Source: Gammaproteobacteria bacterium
GTDB taxonomy: Bacteria > Pseudomonadota > Gammaproteobacteria > Steroidobacterales > Steroidobacteraceae
Direction: 5' to 3'
Length of the DNA stretch: 22,517 nt
Assembly: GCA_005877965.1 (NCBI GenBank)
Contig: VBNP01000057.1
Coordinates: 1 to 22,517 of the forward strand
Shown here piece after piece: positions 1 to 7,286 of the stretch. The notes below the pieces were generated by a model. That model was given only the letters and a program-made list of their open reading frames with translations, was not told the DNA's origin and made no database searches. Position numbers and translations under genes: made by a program. The stretch's first letter is position 1; every line of letters starts with the position of its first letter.

Positions 1-1
1 G

Positions 2-934
2 CTGAAGTTATATCTGCGCGCGCACGGCCTGGCCGCCGAGTTCCATGACTATGACTGGCGGCTGCCGGTCGCGCAGCTCGGCGGCGCGCTGGCCGAGCGC
101 CTGCGCACGGCCGGCAGCCGCGTGGCGATCGTGGCGCACAGCATGGGGGGACTGGTCGCCCGCGCGGCGCTCGCACTCGCGGGTACCGGCAACGTCGAGC
201 GCCTGGTACTGCTGGGGACGCCTCATTGCGGCTCGTTCGCCGCCGTGCAGGCCGTGCGCGGCACCTACGCGGTGGTGCGCAAGGTGGCGCGGCTCGCGGA
301 CACGGCAACCGCCGAGAGCCTCGCCGCGGAGGTCTTCAGCAGCTTTCCGAGCCTGTATGACCTGCTGCCCGTCGGCGCCGGCGGCGGCGCCACCGATCTG
401 TTCGATGAGCGCGCCTGGCCGGCGTCGGGTCCGCAGCCGCGCGCGCCACTGATGCAGGCCGCGCTCGCCGCACGAGAGCGCCTCGCACCGCCGGATGAGC
501 GGTTCATCAGCATCGTCGGGGTGGATCAGGAAACCGTCACCGCGGTCACGCGGCGCAACGACGACTTCGTCTACACCCTCACGCGCCAGGGCGACGGCAC
601 CGTGCCGGCGGCGAGCGCCGTGCTCGCGGGCGTGCGCTGCGCCTACGCACGCGTGGCGCACAGCAATCTGACACGCGATCCCGTCGTGGCGGCGGCGGTG
701 GTGGACATGCTGCGGCGGGGCTCGACGAGGCGCCTGCCCGGCGAGTGGCTCAGCGCCAGCCGCGCCTGCACCCAGGTGAGCGATCGGCAACTGCGCCGCA
801 GCCACGCGCAGAAAGTGGACTGGGCCGCGCTCACCCCCGAGGAGCGGCGCCTGTTCCTGCAGAACCTGAACGAGCCGCCGCACTTGAAGCTGCGCGTGCC
901 TGGCACGGCACGTGCGCGGCGCCGACGCCGTTGA
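2..934 (+). CDS. Alpha/beta-hydrolase, lipase/acyltransferase-like (5' end cut off by window)
   Basis: The frame is open from the first bases of the window to a TGA at 932-934, so the true start lies upstream; the GTG at 122 is an internal valine. The visible part has about 310 residues. AHSMGG (serine at visible residue 47) matches the G-x-S-x-G nucleophile elbow of alpha/beta hydrolases, and LVLLGTPHCGS follows it as in PGAP1/LCAT-type lipases. The downstream DGTVP and VAHSNL segments fit the catalytic aspartate and histidine, which would complete a Ser-Asp-His triad. The N-terminal oxyanion region is missing, so substrate and localisation (signal peptide or not) cannot be judged. The C-terminal tail is very arginine-rich. 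Family knowledge suggests ester hydrolysis of a lipid or acyl substrate. The fold is confident; the exact function is not. Confidence 0.8.
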   Translation: MKLYLRAHGLAAEFHDYDWRLPVAQLGGALAERLRTAGSRVAIVAHSMGGLVARAALALAGTGNVERLVLLGTPHCGSFAAVQAVRGTYAVVRKVARLADTATAESLAAEVFSSFPSLYDLLPVGAGGGATDLFDERAWPASGPQPRAPLMQAALAARERLAPPDERFISIVGVDQETVTAVTRRNDDFVYTLTRQGDGTVPAASAVLAGVRCAYARVAHSNLTRDPVVAAAVVDMLRRGSTRRLPGEWLSASRACTQVSDRQLRRSHAQKVDWAALTPEERRLFLQNLNEPPHLKLRVPGTARARRRRR

Positions 935-939
935 CGAAC

Positions 940-953
940 GGAGCTTGAGCTCC
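940..953. terminator. Small hairpin just after the hydrolase gene
   Basis: GGAGC-TTGA-GCTCC forms a perfect 5-bp stem with a 4-base loop, starting 6 bases after the stop codon of the hydrolase gene. There is no T-run after it, so termination is only a suggestion from position. Confidence 0.25.
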
Positions 954-1106
954 ATCGCGGCCACGTTCAAGCAGCGGGTGGGGTTGGGCGTGTCCGGGAA
1001 CGCGATCCCGCGCCGCTTGTTGGCACGTCGCTGCGGCACGACACGTTGTCGGGAACGTCACAGCTTGTTGTGATAAGAGCGCGTCCGGCAACAGGGAGTG
1101 CAGCTC

Positions 1107-2546
1107 ATGAAGACTACCTTAGCGGCAGCAGGAGCGCTGGCGGTGTTGGTGGCCTGCGGGGGCGGTTCAACCGGTTCCATGTCTCGGCCCGGCATGCAGT
1201 CGGTCGTCACCTCGGGAACGATCACGGCCTTTGGCAGCGTGTTCGTCAATGGAGTGCGCTATGACGTATCCGCCGCCACTCTGAAGAAGAATGACACCAC
1301 GGTAGCGCAAAGTGGCCTCGCGGTCGGGGAGGTCGCTCTGGTACGCGGGCGCGAGGATGCGCAGAGCGGCGAGGGCGAAGCAGAAAGCGTCGAGGTGGAG
1401 GACCGCGTCGTCGGCCCGATTACGATGATTGATGCCGCAGGCAATCAGCTCACCGTGCTCGGTCAGACGATCAGCGTCACCGCCGACACTTCCTTCGGCC
1501 CGGGCATCACGCCCGCGGACCTCACCGGCCTGAAGAGCGGTGACAGCATTGAAGTGAGCGGCCTGCCGGGTAGCGGTGGGGTCATCATGGCGACGCGCAT
1601 CGGACGGGCCGAAAGCGCTGAACCGCTGCAGGTATTCGGTACCGTTGGCTCGGTGGACGCCGCCATGCACACCCTCATGATCAACGCCCTGACGGTCGAT
1701 TTCTCCGCGGCGAACCTGAGCGGCTTTGCATCCGGCGAACCCGCGGCCGGCGATCTGGTGATCGCGCGCGGCACGGTCTTTGATGCCACCGCCGTGAAGC
1801 TGACCGCGACCACGCTGCGAAAGGCGCAAACGGATCGCGACGACCAGGCAGAGGGTGGAATGGTGGAGGAGGAGGGCCTGATCACGCGCTTCGCGTCGGC
1901 GACGGATTTTGACGTCGCGGGCGAGAAGGTCACGACCACGGCGTCCACCGTATTCAAGAACGGCACCGCCGCGGATCTGGCGCTCAATGTGCGCGTCGAG
2001 GTGCGCGGCACGCTGGATGCGAACAAAGTGCTGGTGGCGGATGTGGTCGAGATCGAGCACATCGCGGTGATCGGTCTGGCGGCGACTGTGTCGGGCGTCG
2101 ACACGACGATGAATACGCTGACGGTACTCGGCGTGACGATAAGCGTCGATACCAACACCCGCTTTGAGGATGAGAGCGACGCGCAGGTTCACATGTTCAG
2201 CCTGACGGATGTCAAGGTCGGCGACACGGTGCTGGTGCGCGGCTACGAGCATCCGGCGGGCAGTGGCATGGTCCTGGCGACCAGGCTGGTGCGGCTACCG
2301 CCGTTGCCGATGATGAACGTCGGGGTCCGTGGGCCGTTCACGGCGAGCACCGCAACGCAATTCAAGATACTCGGCATCACCATCGATGCGACGAGTGCCA
2401 AGCTGTTCGGAAAGGGAGGCCAGAGCTTAACCGCTGCTGAGTTCTTCACCCAGGCGGTGGGGCAGATCGTGGACGTACGCGGCACTGCCACCGGCAGCAC
2501 GGTGACGGCCAGCATGGCGATCATCGATCCTCAAGAGGATCGCTAG
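1107..2546 (+). CDS. DUF5666 repeat lipoprotein (paralog A)
   Basis: This is a 479-residue predicted lipoprotein. I chose the ATG at 1107 because AGGGAG lies 9 bases upstream; the in-frame GTG at 1098 would leave no room for a ribosome site. The N-terminus is a short basic, hydrophobic signal ending in LVAC, a lipobox, followed by GGGS, so cleavage and lipidation at that cysteine are likely. The rest is built of about five or six beta-rich repeats of 60-80 residues, each with a pattern like G-x-I-x-x-(I/F)...LTVLG-x-T-I-x-V...T-x-F...L-x-x-G-D-x-(I/V)-x-V-x-G. ITAFGSVFVNGVRYDV near the N-terminus is the classic DUF5666 opening. Molecular function is unknown. The gene near 21.1-22.5 kb is collinear with it from end to end. 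The protein probably sits in a membrane and acts as a binding or scaffold element, but that is inference. Confidence 0.85.
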   Translation: MKTTLAAAGALAVLVACGGGSTGSMSRPGMQSVVTSGTITAFGSVFVNGVRYDVSAATLKKNDTTVAQSGLAVGEVALVRGREDAQSGEGEAESVEVEDRVVGPITMIDAAGNQLTVLGQTISVTADTSFGPGITPADLTGLKSGDSIEVSGLPGSGGVIMATRIGRAESAEPLQVFGTVGSVDAAMHTLMINALTVDFSAANLSGFASGEPAAGDLVIARGTVFDATAVKLTATTLRKAQTDRDDQAEGGMVEEEGLITRFASATDFDVAGEKVTTTASTVFKNGTAADLALNVRVEVRGTLDANKVLVADVVEIEHIAVIGLAATVSGVDTTMNTLTVLGVTISVDTNTRFEDESDAQVHMFSLTDVKVGDTVLVRGYEHPAGSGMVLATRLVRLPPLPMMNVGVRGPFTASTATQFKILGITIDATSAKLFGKGGQSLTAAEFFTQAVGQIVDVRGTATGSTVTASMAIIDPQEDR

Positions 2547-2567
2547 CACCAGAGGATCGCTGGCGCC
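2534..2567. repeat. 17-bp tandem direct repeat across a stop codon
   Basis: AGAGGATCGCTAGCACC (2534-2550) is followed at once by AGAGGATCGCTGGCGCC (2551-2567), with two differences. The first copy carries the TAG stop of the DUF5666 gene; the second has TGG at that position. The upstream GATCCTC also pairs with the first GAGGATC (2526-2541). It looks like a local duplication at the gene end. Confidence 0.7.
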
Positions 2568-2590
2568 AGCTCGATCGACGGACTGAACTC

Positions 2591-2622
2591 AGCCGGCGCA
2601 ATCTTCGCGGGTTGCGCCGGCT
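2591..2622. terminator. Bidirectional terminator hairpin between convergent genes
   Basis: AGCCGGCGCAA (2591-2601) and TTGCGCCGGCT (2612-2622) are perfect reverse complements, giving an 11-bp stem with a 10-base loop. It lies between the 3' ends of the DUF5666 gene (+) and the aldo/keto reductase gene (-), where one hairpin can serve both. Neither side has a clear T-run, so the hairpin is certain but intrinsic termination is inferred. Confidence 0.65.
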
Positions 2623-2636
2623 CTGCTTCGAAGCCG

Positions 2637-3545
2637 TTACGCGAATGCCTGCGCGATCGCTTCGCGCTGGCGCGCATCCGGCAGCCGCCCGCGGCCACCC
2701 GTGAGGTTGTCTTTCAGGTGCGCGAGCTTCCCGGTGGCGGGAATGATGCAGGTGACCGCGGGATGCGCGGCGATGTACTTGAGTGCCAGCTGCCCCCAGC
2801 TCGCGGCGTCCAGGTCTCCCGCCCACGCGGGCAGGGGCTTGCCGCGCACCGCCTGGAACAGCGCGCCGTCCTCGAACGGGCGATTGACGAGCACCGCGAC
2901 GCCGCGCTGCGCCGCGAGCGGCAACAGGCGCTTCTCCGCATCGCGCGTCAGCGGTGAATAGTTGAACTGCACGAAGTCGAGCTTCTCGCGCGCCAGCACG
3001 CGCGCCAGCTCGGCGTGCGCGCCGACCGTGTAATGCGTGACACCGATGTAACGGACGCGCCCGGACTCCTTCCACTCACGCAGCGTCTTCAGATGCGTAT
3101 CGAGATCCAGGAGGTTGTGCACCTGGATGAGATCGAGCCGCGCGCTGTTCAACATCTGCGCCGAGTGCATCATCTGCTCGATCCCGGAGCGCTCGCCGCG
3201 CGTCCACACCTTGGTGGCGAGAAACGCGCGCTGGTGCATGTCCGGCATCATGAGCTCACCCAGCACGCGCTCCGCGGTCGAGTACATCGGCGAGGTATCG
3301 ATCAGGCGCGCGCCGGAGGCGAAGAACCCTTGCAGCACTTCCCTGAGCGGTGCGCGCTCGGCAGCCGACTCGCCGACTTCGAAAGTCCGCGAGGTGCCCA
3401 GGCCGATGAGCGCCAGCTCCTCGCCGCTCGAGGGGATCTTGCGCATCAGCGGCGCATCGCTCGGGTTCGCGGCGCCTGCCCGTGAGGACAGGGCGGCGGT
3501 CGCCATCAGGTTAACTCCTCCCGCAAGCAGCTCGCGTCGGTTCAT
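2637..3545 (-). CDS. Aldo/keto reductase with twin-arginine (Tat) signal
   Basis: This is a 302-residue aldo/keto reductase. The start at 3545 is preceded by GGAGGA about 5 bases upstream; an earlier in-frame ATG at 3563 would place this site inside the gene. The AKR catalytic tetrad can be assigned as Asp83, Tyr88 (DTSPMY), Lys112 (LATK) and His143 (IQVH). The C-terminal part has the usual IPATGKLAHLKDN cofactor-side loop. The N-terminus reads MNRRELLAGG followed by a hydrophobic stretch and SRAGAA, a good twin-arginine signal, so export as a folded holoenzyme is likely. It starts 22 bases after the acyl-CoA dehydrogenase stop on the same strand, so the two are probably one transcript. Substrate unknown; an NADP-dependent carbonyl reductase or related oxidoreductase is the family expectation. 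Confidence 0.9.
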   Translation of the reverse strand: MNRRELLAGGVNLMATAALSSRAGAANPSDAPLMRKIPSSGEELALIGLGTSRTFEVGESAAERAPLREVLQGFFASGARLIDTSPMYSTAERVLGELMMPDMHQRAFLATKVWTRGERSGIEQMMHSAQMLNSARLDLIQVHNLLDLDTHLKTLREWKESGRVRYIGVTHYTVGAHAELARVLAREKLDFVQFNYSPLTRDAEKRLLPLAAQRGVAVLVNRPFEDGALFQAVRGKPLPAWAGDLDAASWGQLALKYIAAHPAVTCIIPATGKLAHLKDNLTGGRGRLPDARQREAIAQAFA

Positions 3546-3567
3546 GGCGTCCTCCGCCGGCATGGAG

Positions 3568-5346
3568 CTAAATGAGCGCGGCGTCGGTCTCGACCACGCT
3601 CATCCCGCCGCTCTCGACCACGCGCGCGAGCGCCGCCGCGCACGGCAACACCTGCGCGGCGTAAAAGCGCGCGGTGCGGATCTTGGCTGCATAGAACTCG
3701 CGGTCGGGGCCATCCGGCTTGGCCGCGGCGATCGCCGCCGACTTCGCCAGCAGCCAGCCGCCGGTCACGTAGCCGCACAGCTTCAGGTACGGCACCGATA
3801 CGGCCATCCCGGCCTCGGGACGCGAAGCCAGCGTCCTGAGCAGCGCCTGCGTGGCGCTTTTCAGCGCCGCAACCGCCTCCAGCGCCGCCTTGCGGGTGGC
3901 ATCGACGGACGCATCGGTGGTGGCGATCGCCTGCAGCTCCCGCTCCAGGTCGGCGATCAGTGCGCCCATCGCCGCGCCGCGATCGCGACCGAGCTTGCGG
4001 CCGATGAGATCGTTCGACTGGATGCCGGTGGTGCCTTCGTAGATGGTCGTGATGCGCACGTCGCGCAGGTACTGCGCCGCGCCGGTCTCCTCGATGTAGC
4101 CCATGCCGCCGTGAACCTGCACACCGATGCCGGCGACCTCGTTGCCGATTTCCGTGCACCAGCCCTTGACGATCGGCGTGAGGAGCTCGCCGCGGCCCTG
4201 GGCGGCGCGGCGCACCTTCTCGTCCGCGCTGTAGGTGGCCAGGTCGAACTGCAAGGCGGTATAGAGGGTGAGCGCACGCGAGGCCTCGGTCTGCGATTTC
4301 ATCACGAGCAGCATGCGCTTCACGTCGGGGTGATTGATGATCGGCGCCGGGCCGGCGCCGGCCGCCACCGGCGGCTTGCCCTGCACGCGGGTGCGCGCCC
4401 ACTCCAGCGCGCGCTGCAAGGCGCGCTCGCCGACGGCGTAGCCCTCGCTCCCCACCGAGAGGCGCGCGCTGTTCATCATGACGAACATGTACTCGAGGCC
4501 GCGGCCGGGTTCGCCCACGAGATCGCCGAGCGCGCCGTATTTCTCGCCAAAGGCGAGCACGCACGTCGGGCTCGCGTGGATGCCGAGCTTGTGCTCGATC
4601 GACAGGCAGCGCACGTCGTTGCGCGCACCGAGCGAACCGTCGGCGTTCACCAGCACCTTCGGCACGATGAACAGCGAGATGCCCTTCACCCCGGGCGGCG
4701 CGCCTGCGATGCGCCCGAGCACCATGTGCAGGGTGTTGGCGGTGAGATCGTGATCGCCCCAGGTGATGAAGATCTTCTGCCCGAACAGCCGGTAGTGATC
4801 GCCCTCCGGCACGGCGCGCGTGCGCACCTGCCCCAGATCCGAGCCCGCCTGCGGCTCGGTGAGCACCATGGTGCCGGTCCACTCGCCGCGGACCATGCGG
4901 GGCAGGTACTGCTGCTTCTGCGCTGCCGAGCCGCACAGCTCGAGCGCGTGCACGGCGCCGTGCGTCAGCATCGGACCGAGCTTGAAGGCGAGGCAGGCAG
5001 AGCCCCAGAACTCCCCCACCGCGCTCACCAGCACGCGCGGCAGGCGCTGACCGCCGAACTGCGGCGCGGCGCCCAGGCCCGGCCAGCCGCCCGCCACGAA
5101 TCGCTCGTAGGCCTCGCGAAACCCCGGCGCCGTGACCACGCCGTCCGCGGTCCAGCGCACCCCGTGAATGTCCCCCGGGCGGTTCAGGGGTTCGAGCACG
5201 GTCTCGGCAAAGCGCCCCGCCTCCTCGAGCACCGAGCGCGCCAGCTCATCGGAATAGTCGGCGAGCAGTCCGGATGCGCCGAGGCTGCCCGCGCCCAGGA
5301 GCTCCTCGAGCACGAAGCGCATTTCACGCACCGGCGCGCGGTACAT
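3568..5346 (-). CDS. Acyl-CoA dehydrogenase, long (about 590 aa) DmdC/FadE-like type
   Basis: This is a 592-residue flavoprotein dehydrogenase that would oxidise an acyl-CoA to the 2-enoyl-CoA and pass electrons to ETF. The order is an N-terminal helical extension (about 1-35), the acyl-CoA dehydrogenase N, middle and C-terminal domains, and an extra C-terminal domain (about 460-592) typical of the 3-methylmercaptopropionyl-CoA dehydrogenase-like subgroup. MVLTEPQAGSDLG (about 161-173) is the FAD/substrate motif. VHGGMGYIEETGAAQYLRD and YEGTTGIQSNDL carry the catalytic base, Glu437 in the latter. The start at 5346 has GGAGAA 8-9 bases upstream. The LysR gene lies 59 bases upstream and the aldo/keto reductase 22 bases downstream, all on the minus strand. 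The true substrate (fatty acyl, branched or sulfur-containing) cannot be told from sequence, so no gene symbol is given. Confidence 0.92.
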   Translation of the reverse strand: MYRAPVREMRFVLEELLGAGSLGASGLLADYSDELARSVLEEAGRFAETVLEPLNRPGDIHGVRWTADGVVTAPGFREAYERFVAGGWPGLGAAPQFGGQRLPRVLVSAVGEFWGSACLAFKLGPMLTHGAVHALELCGSAAQKQQYLPRMVRGEWTGTMVLTEPQAGSDLGQVRTRAVPEGDHYRLFGQKIFITWGDHDLTANTLHMVLGRIAGAPPGVKGISLFIVPKVLVNADGSLGARNDVRCLSIEHKLGIHASPTCVLAFGEKYGALGDLVGEPGRGLEYMFVMMNSARLSVGSEGYAVGERALQRALEWARTRVQGKPPVAAGAGPAPIINHPDVKRMLLVMKSQTEASRALTLYTALQFDLATYSADEKVRRAAQGRGELLTPIVKGWCTEIGNEVAGIGVQVHGGMGYIEETGAAQYLRDVRITTIYEGTTGIQSNDLIGRKLGRDRGAAMGALIADLERELQAIATTDASVDATRKAALEAVAALKSATQALLRTLASRPEAGMAVSVPYLKLCGYVTGGWLLAKSAAIAAAKPDGPDREFYAAKIRTARFYAAQVLPCAAALARVVESGGMSVVETDAALI

Positions 5347-5370
5347 CGCTGAGTTCTCCGATCGTCAGGA

Positions 5371-5399
5371 GGCGGCACCGCTAGTGTAGCGGGTCCGCC
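5371..5399. terminator. Hairpin between LysR gene and acyl-CoA dehydrogenase gene
   Basis: GGCGGCACCGCTA (5371-5383) and TAGCGGGTCCGCC (5387-5399) form a 13-position stem with a 2x2 internal mismatch and a 3-base loop. It sits in the 59-base gap downstream of the LysR gene and upstream of the dehydrogenase. It may end or attenuate LysR transcription, or fold in the dehydrogenase leader. There is no clear T-run. Confidence 0.5.
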
Positions 5400-5405
5400 G
5401 GCACG

Positions 5406-6386
5406 CTATCCGCGGGCGGGCGGGTGTGCGTTTTCCCCGGCATCGTGCGCCCGCGGATGCGCCGGCGCGCGCGCCGGCACGGGCAGCGACAGCGCCGGCA
5501 CGATATTCGCGGCCAGGAAATCCACGAACTGCTGCGCGCGCGGATCGGACTCGAGCGCCGTGGGGTACAAGGCATACAGGGCCGCCGCCGCCGGCACGGC
5601 CCACTCGGACAGCACCGGCTTCAGCCGCCCGGTGGCGAGTCCCTGCCGGCACAGGAATTCCGGCAACAGCCCGATGCCGAGTCCCGCGGCAGTGGCCGCG
5701 TGCAGCACCGCCGGGTCATCGACCGCGAGTTTCGGCGTCAACGGCACTTCGGCGCGCTGCGCACCGCGCTCGAGCAGCAGGCGAAACTCCGGCAGCTCGG
5801 CGGCGTCCGGCGTGAGCAGATCGTGGCTGCGCAGATCGTCGGGGCGCGCGGGCACGCCGCGCTGCTGCAGATAGGCGGGTGTCGCGCACAGCAGCGCGGG
5901 AGGGGCCCCCAACAGGCGTTGCGTGATGCTGCCGTCGGCGGGCGGGCGGGTGCGGATCGCGACGTCCCAGGCACCTGCGGCCAACTGCTGCGCGTCGAGC
6001 GCCACTTCGAGCGGCACGTGCGCGAACGCCTCGAGAAACCGCGGCACCAGTGGCGAGAGCAGCACGCGCCCGTAGGTGGGATCGGCCACCACGCGCAGCG
6101 GCCGCGACTCGGGCGACTGGAGCTTCGCGATCGCGCTGCGCGCGGCGTCGGTCTCCTCCCCGACGCGCTTGGCGTGCGGGTACAGCAACCGTCCCGCGGA
6201 GGTGAGGGCAATGCGCCGCGTAGTGCGCTCGAGCACGCGCACGCCGAGCGTCTTTTCCAGGTCCGCCACGGCGCGGCTGACCGCGGCCTTCGGGACCGCG
6301 AGCGCCCGCGCAGCGGCCGAGAAGCCATGCAGATCCACCACCTTGGCGAACAGGGCCAATTGCGCCGGGGTCCAGACCAAGTTCAT
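5406..6386 (-). CDS. LysR-family transcriptional regulator
   Basis: This is a 326-residue LysR-type regulator. Residues 4-62 form the winged helix-turn-helix (FAKVVDLHGFSAAARALAV, then KAAVSRAVADLEKTLGVRVLERTTRR), followed by the linker helix and a LysR substrate-binding domain (about 90-295) with the usual GLGIGLLPEF segment. I chose the start at 6386, with GAGG about 6 bases upstream. The ATG at 6419 would add 11 polar residues and has a weaker site. The C-terminal 25 or so residues are rich in Pro, Ala and His and look like a variable tail. It is transcribed away from the DUF1993 gene, with 210 bases between the starts, and lies upstream of the dehydrogenase-reductase pair on the same strand. 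By LysR custom it may control the divergent gene, the downstream pair or both. The effector is unknown. Confidence 0.92.
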   Translation of the reverse strand: MNLVWTPAQLALFAKVVDLHGFSAAARALAVPKAAVSRAVADLEKTLGVRVLERTTRRIALTSAGRLLYPHAKRVGEETDAARSAIAKLQSPESRPLRVVADPTYGRVLLSPLVPRFLEAFAHVPLEVALDAQQLAAGAWDVAIRTRPPADGSITQRLLGAPPALLCATPAYLQQRGVPARPDDLRSHDLLTPDAAELPEFRLLLERGAQRAEVPLTPKLAVDDPAVLHAATAAGLGIGLLPEFLCRQGLATGRLKPVLSEWAVPAAAALYALYPTALESDPRAQQFVDFLAANIVPALSLPVPARAPAHPRAHDAGENAHPPARG

Positions 6387-6494
6387 GGCGGCCTCAATCT
6401 CGGTTTCAGGATGCCGCATTGTTTCACCGAGGAGGCAGGCACGCCAGCCCCGGCTGACGTGTCCTGGCGATGCACGCGGGTGTCGCCCATACGG

Positions 6495-6509
6495 CTGCCC
6501 CGGGAGCAG
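6495..6509. promoter_or_regulatory. Imperfect palindrome between lysR-type and DUF1993 genes
   Basis: CTGCCCCGGGAGCAG is palindromic except for one pair. It lies in the 210-base divergent gap, 88 bases before the DUF1993 start. It is a possible operator for the neighbouring LysR regulator. It lacks the T-N11-A form, so this is weak. Confidence 0.2.
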
Positions 6510-6596
6510 ACCCCATGGGTAAGCTGCCTCGACCGGCCTGGCCGCGGCGATGCCGCGCCTGGTGCCGGCCCGCAGCCACCCGAAAGGAAAACACCC

Positions 6597-7100
6597 ATGA
6601 AAGTCTCGATGCACGCGCTCTCGGTGGAGGTGTTCGCGAACACCCTGGGCAATCTCTCGCGAATCCTGGAGAAGGGACTCGCTCACGCCAGCCAGCGCAA
6701 GTTCGACCCGGGGGTGCTGCTCGCCGCGCGCCTGGCGCCGGACATGTTGCCGCTGACGCGCCAGGTGCAGATCGCCTGCGACCTCGCGAAGAATTCGGTC
6801 GCCCGTCTCGCCGCCCAGGAGCCGCCGCGCTTCGAGGACAACGAGACCTCCATCGAGCAGCTGCGCACGCGCATCGCGCGCACCATCGACTACCTGAAGA
6901 GCGTGCCGGCGAGCGCGCTCGAGGGAGCGGAGACGCGCGACATCAAGGTGCCGGCCGGCGAGCGCACCCTGGAGTTCAAGGGACTGGATTTTCTGCAGCG
7001 CTGGGCCATTCCCAACGTGTTCTTCCACGTCACGACCGCCTACGGTATCCTGCGTCACAACGGCGTGGAGCTCGGCAAGCGTGACTTCCTCGGCCCTTGA
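6597..7100 (+). CDS. DUF1993 family protein
   Basis: This is a 167-residue soluble, mostly helical protein. The ATG at 6597 is preceded by AAAGGAAA at good spacing. The C-terminal FFHVTTAYGILRHNGVELG, followed by KRDFLG, is the recognisable DUF1993 hallmark, and FDPGVLLAARLAPDMLPL near residues 36-55 is also typical. The length equals the family norm. The family has no established function; it is often compared with four-helix DinB-like folds. No signal peptide is seen. The divergent LysR gene is the likely regulator. The family call is confident; the role is unknown. Confidence 0.88.
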   Translation: MKVSMHALSVEVFANTLGNLSRILEKGLAHASQRKFDPGVLLAARLAPDMLPLTRQVQIACDLAKNSVARLAAQEPPRFEDNETSIEQLRTRIARTIDYLKSVPASALEGAETRDIKVPAGERTLEFKGLDFLQRWAIPNVFFHVTTAYGILRHNGVELGKRDFLGP

Positions 7101-7273
7101 GGCGAGCGAAGTCGTGACCGGGCGCGAGCTGCGACCAATATGACAAATGGCGACGGCTGCCGCGTGTCGCCTTTTGCGAACAGAACGCGAGGGAAATCAC
7201 GGCGCCCGCGGCGGCGGGCTGCCACCCTTGTGCGAAAGGCGCGCACCGAGCGTGGCCGTGCTCAGTCCCGGAC

Positions 7274-7277
7274 AGGA
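7274..7277 (+). promoter_or_regulatory. Ribosome site that favours the TTG start of the EAL gene
   Basis: AGGA lies 9 bases before the in-frame TTG at 7287. The earlier in-frame ATG at 7140 has no comparable site. The 49 codons between them have clearly lower G/C at third positions (about 31 of 49) than the gene body, and they encode an Arg-rich stretch without domain features. Confidence 0.5.
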
Positions 7278-7286
7278 AAAATTCCC

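Noticed and set aside
8..1039. Long open frame on the minus strand opposite the hydrolase gene
   Set aside because: It encodes an Arg/Ala/His-rich sequence without motifs and is antisense to a clear alpha/beta-hydrolase. Such frames are common in high-GC DNA.
1058..1073. TCACA-N6-TGTGA inverted repeat before the first DUF5666 gene, like a CRP site
   Set aside because: The half-sites are in the opposite order to the CRP consensus TGTGA-N6-TCACA. It may still be an operator, but CRP cannot be claimed.
1046..1077. Possible sigma-70 promoter TTGTCG...TGATAA before the first DUF5666 gene
   Set aside because: Spacing is 19 bases for the best -10 and both boxes are weak, so I do not list it as a feature.
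3115..5352. 745-codon open frame opposite the acyl-CoA dehydrogenase
   Set aside because: The minus-strand frame has all dehydrogenase motifs. The plus-strand frame is rich in Arg, His and Ala and has no domain.
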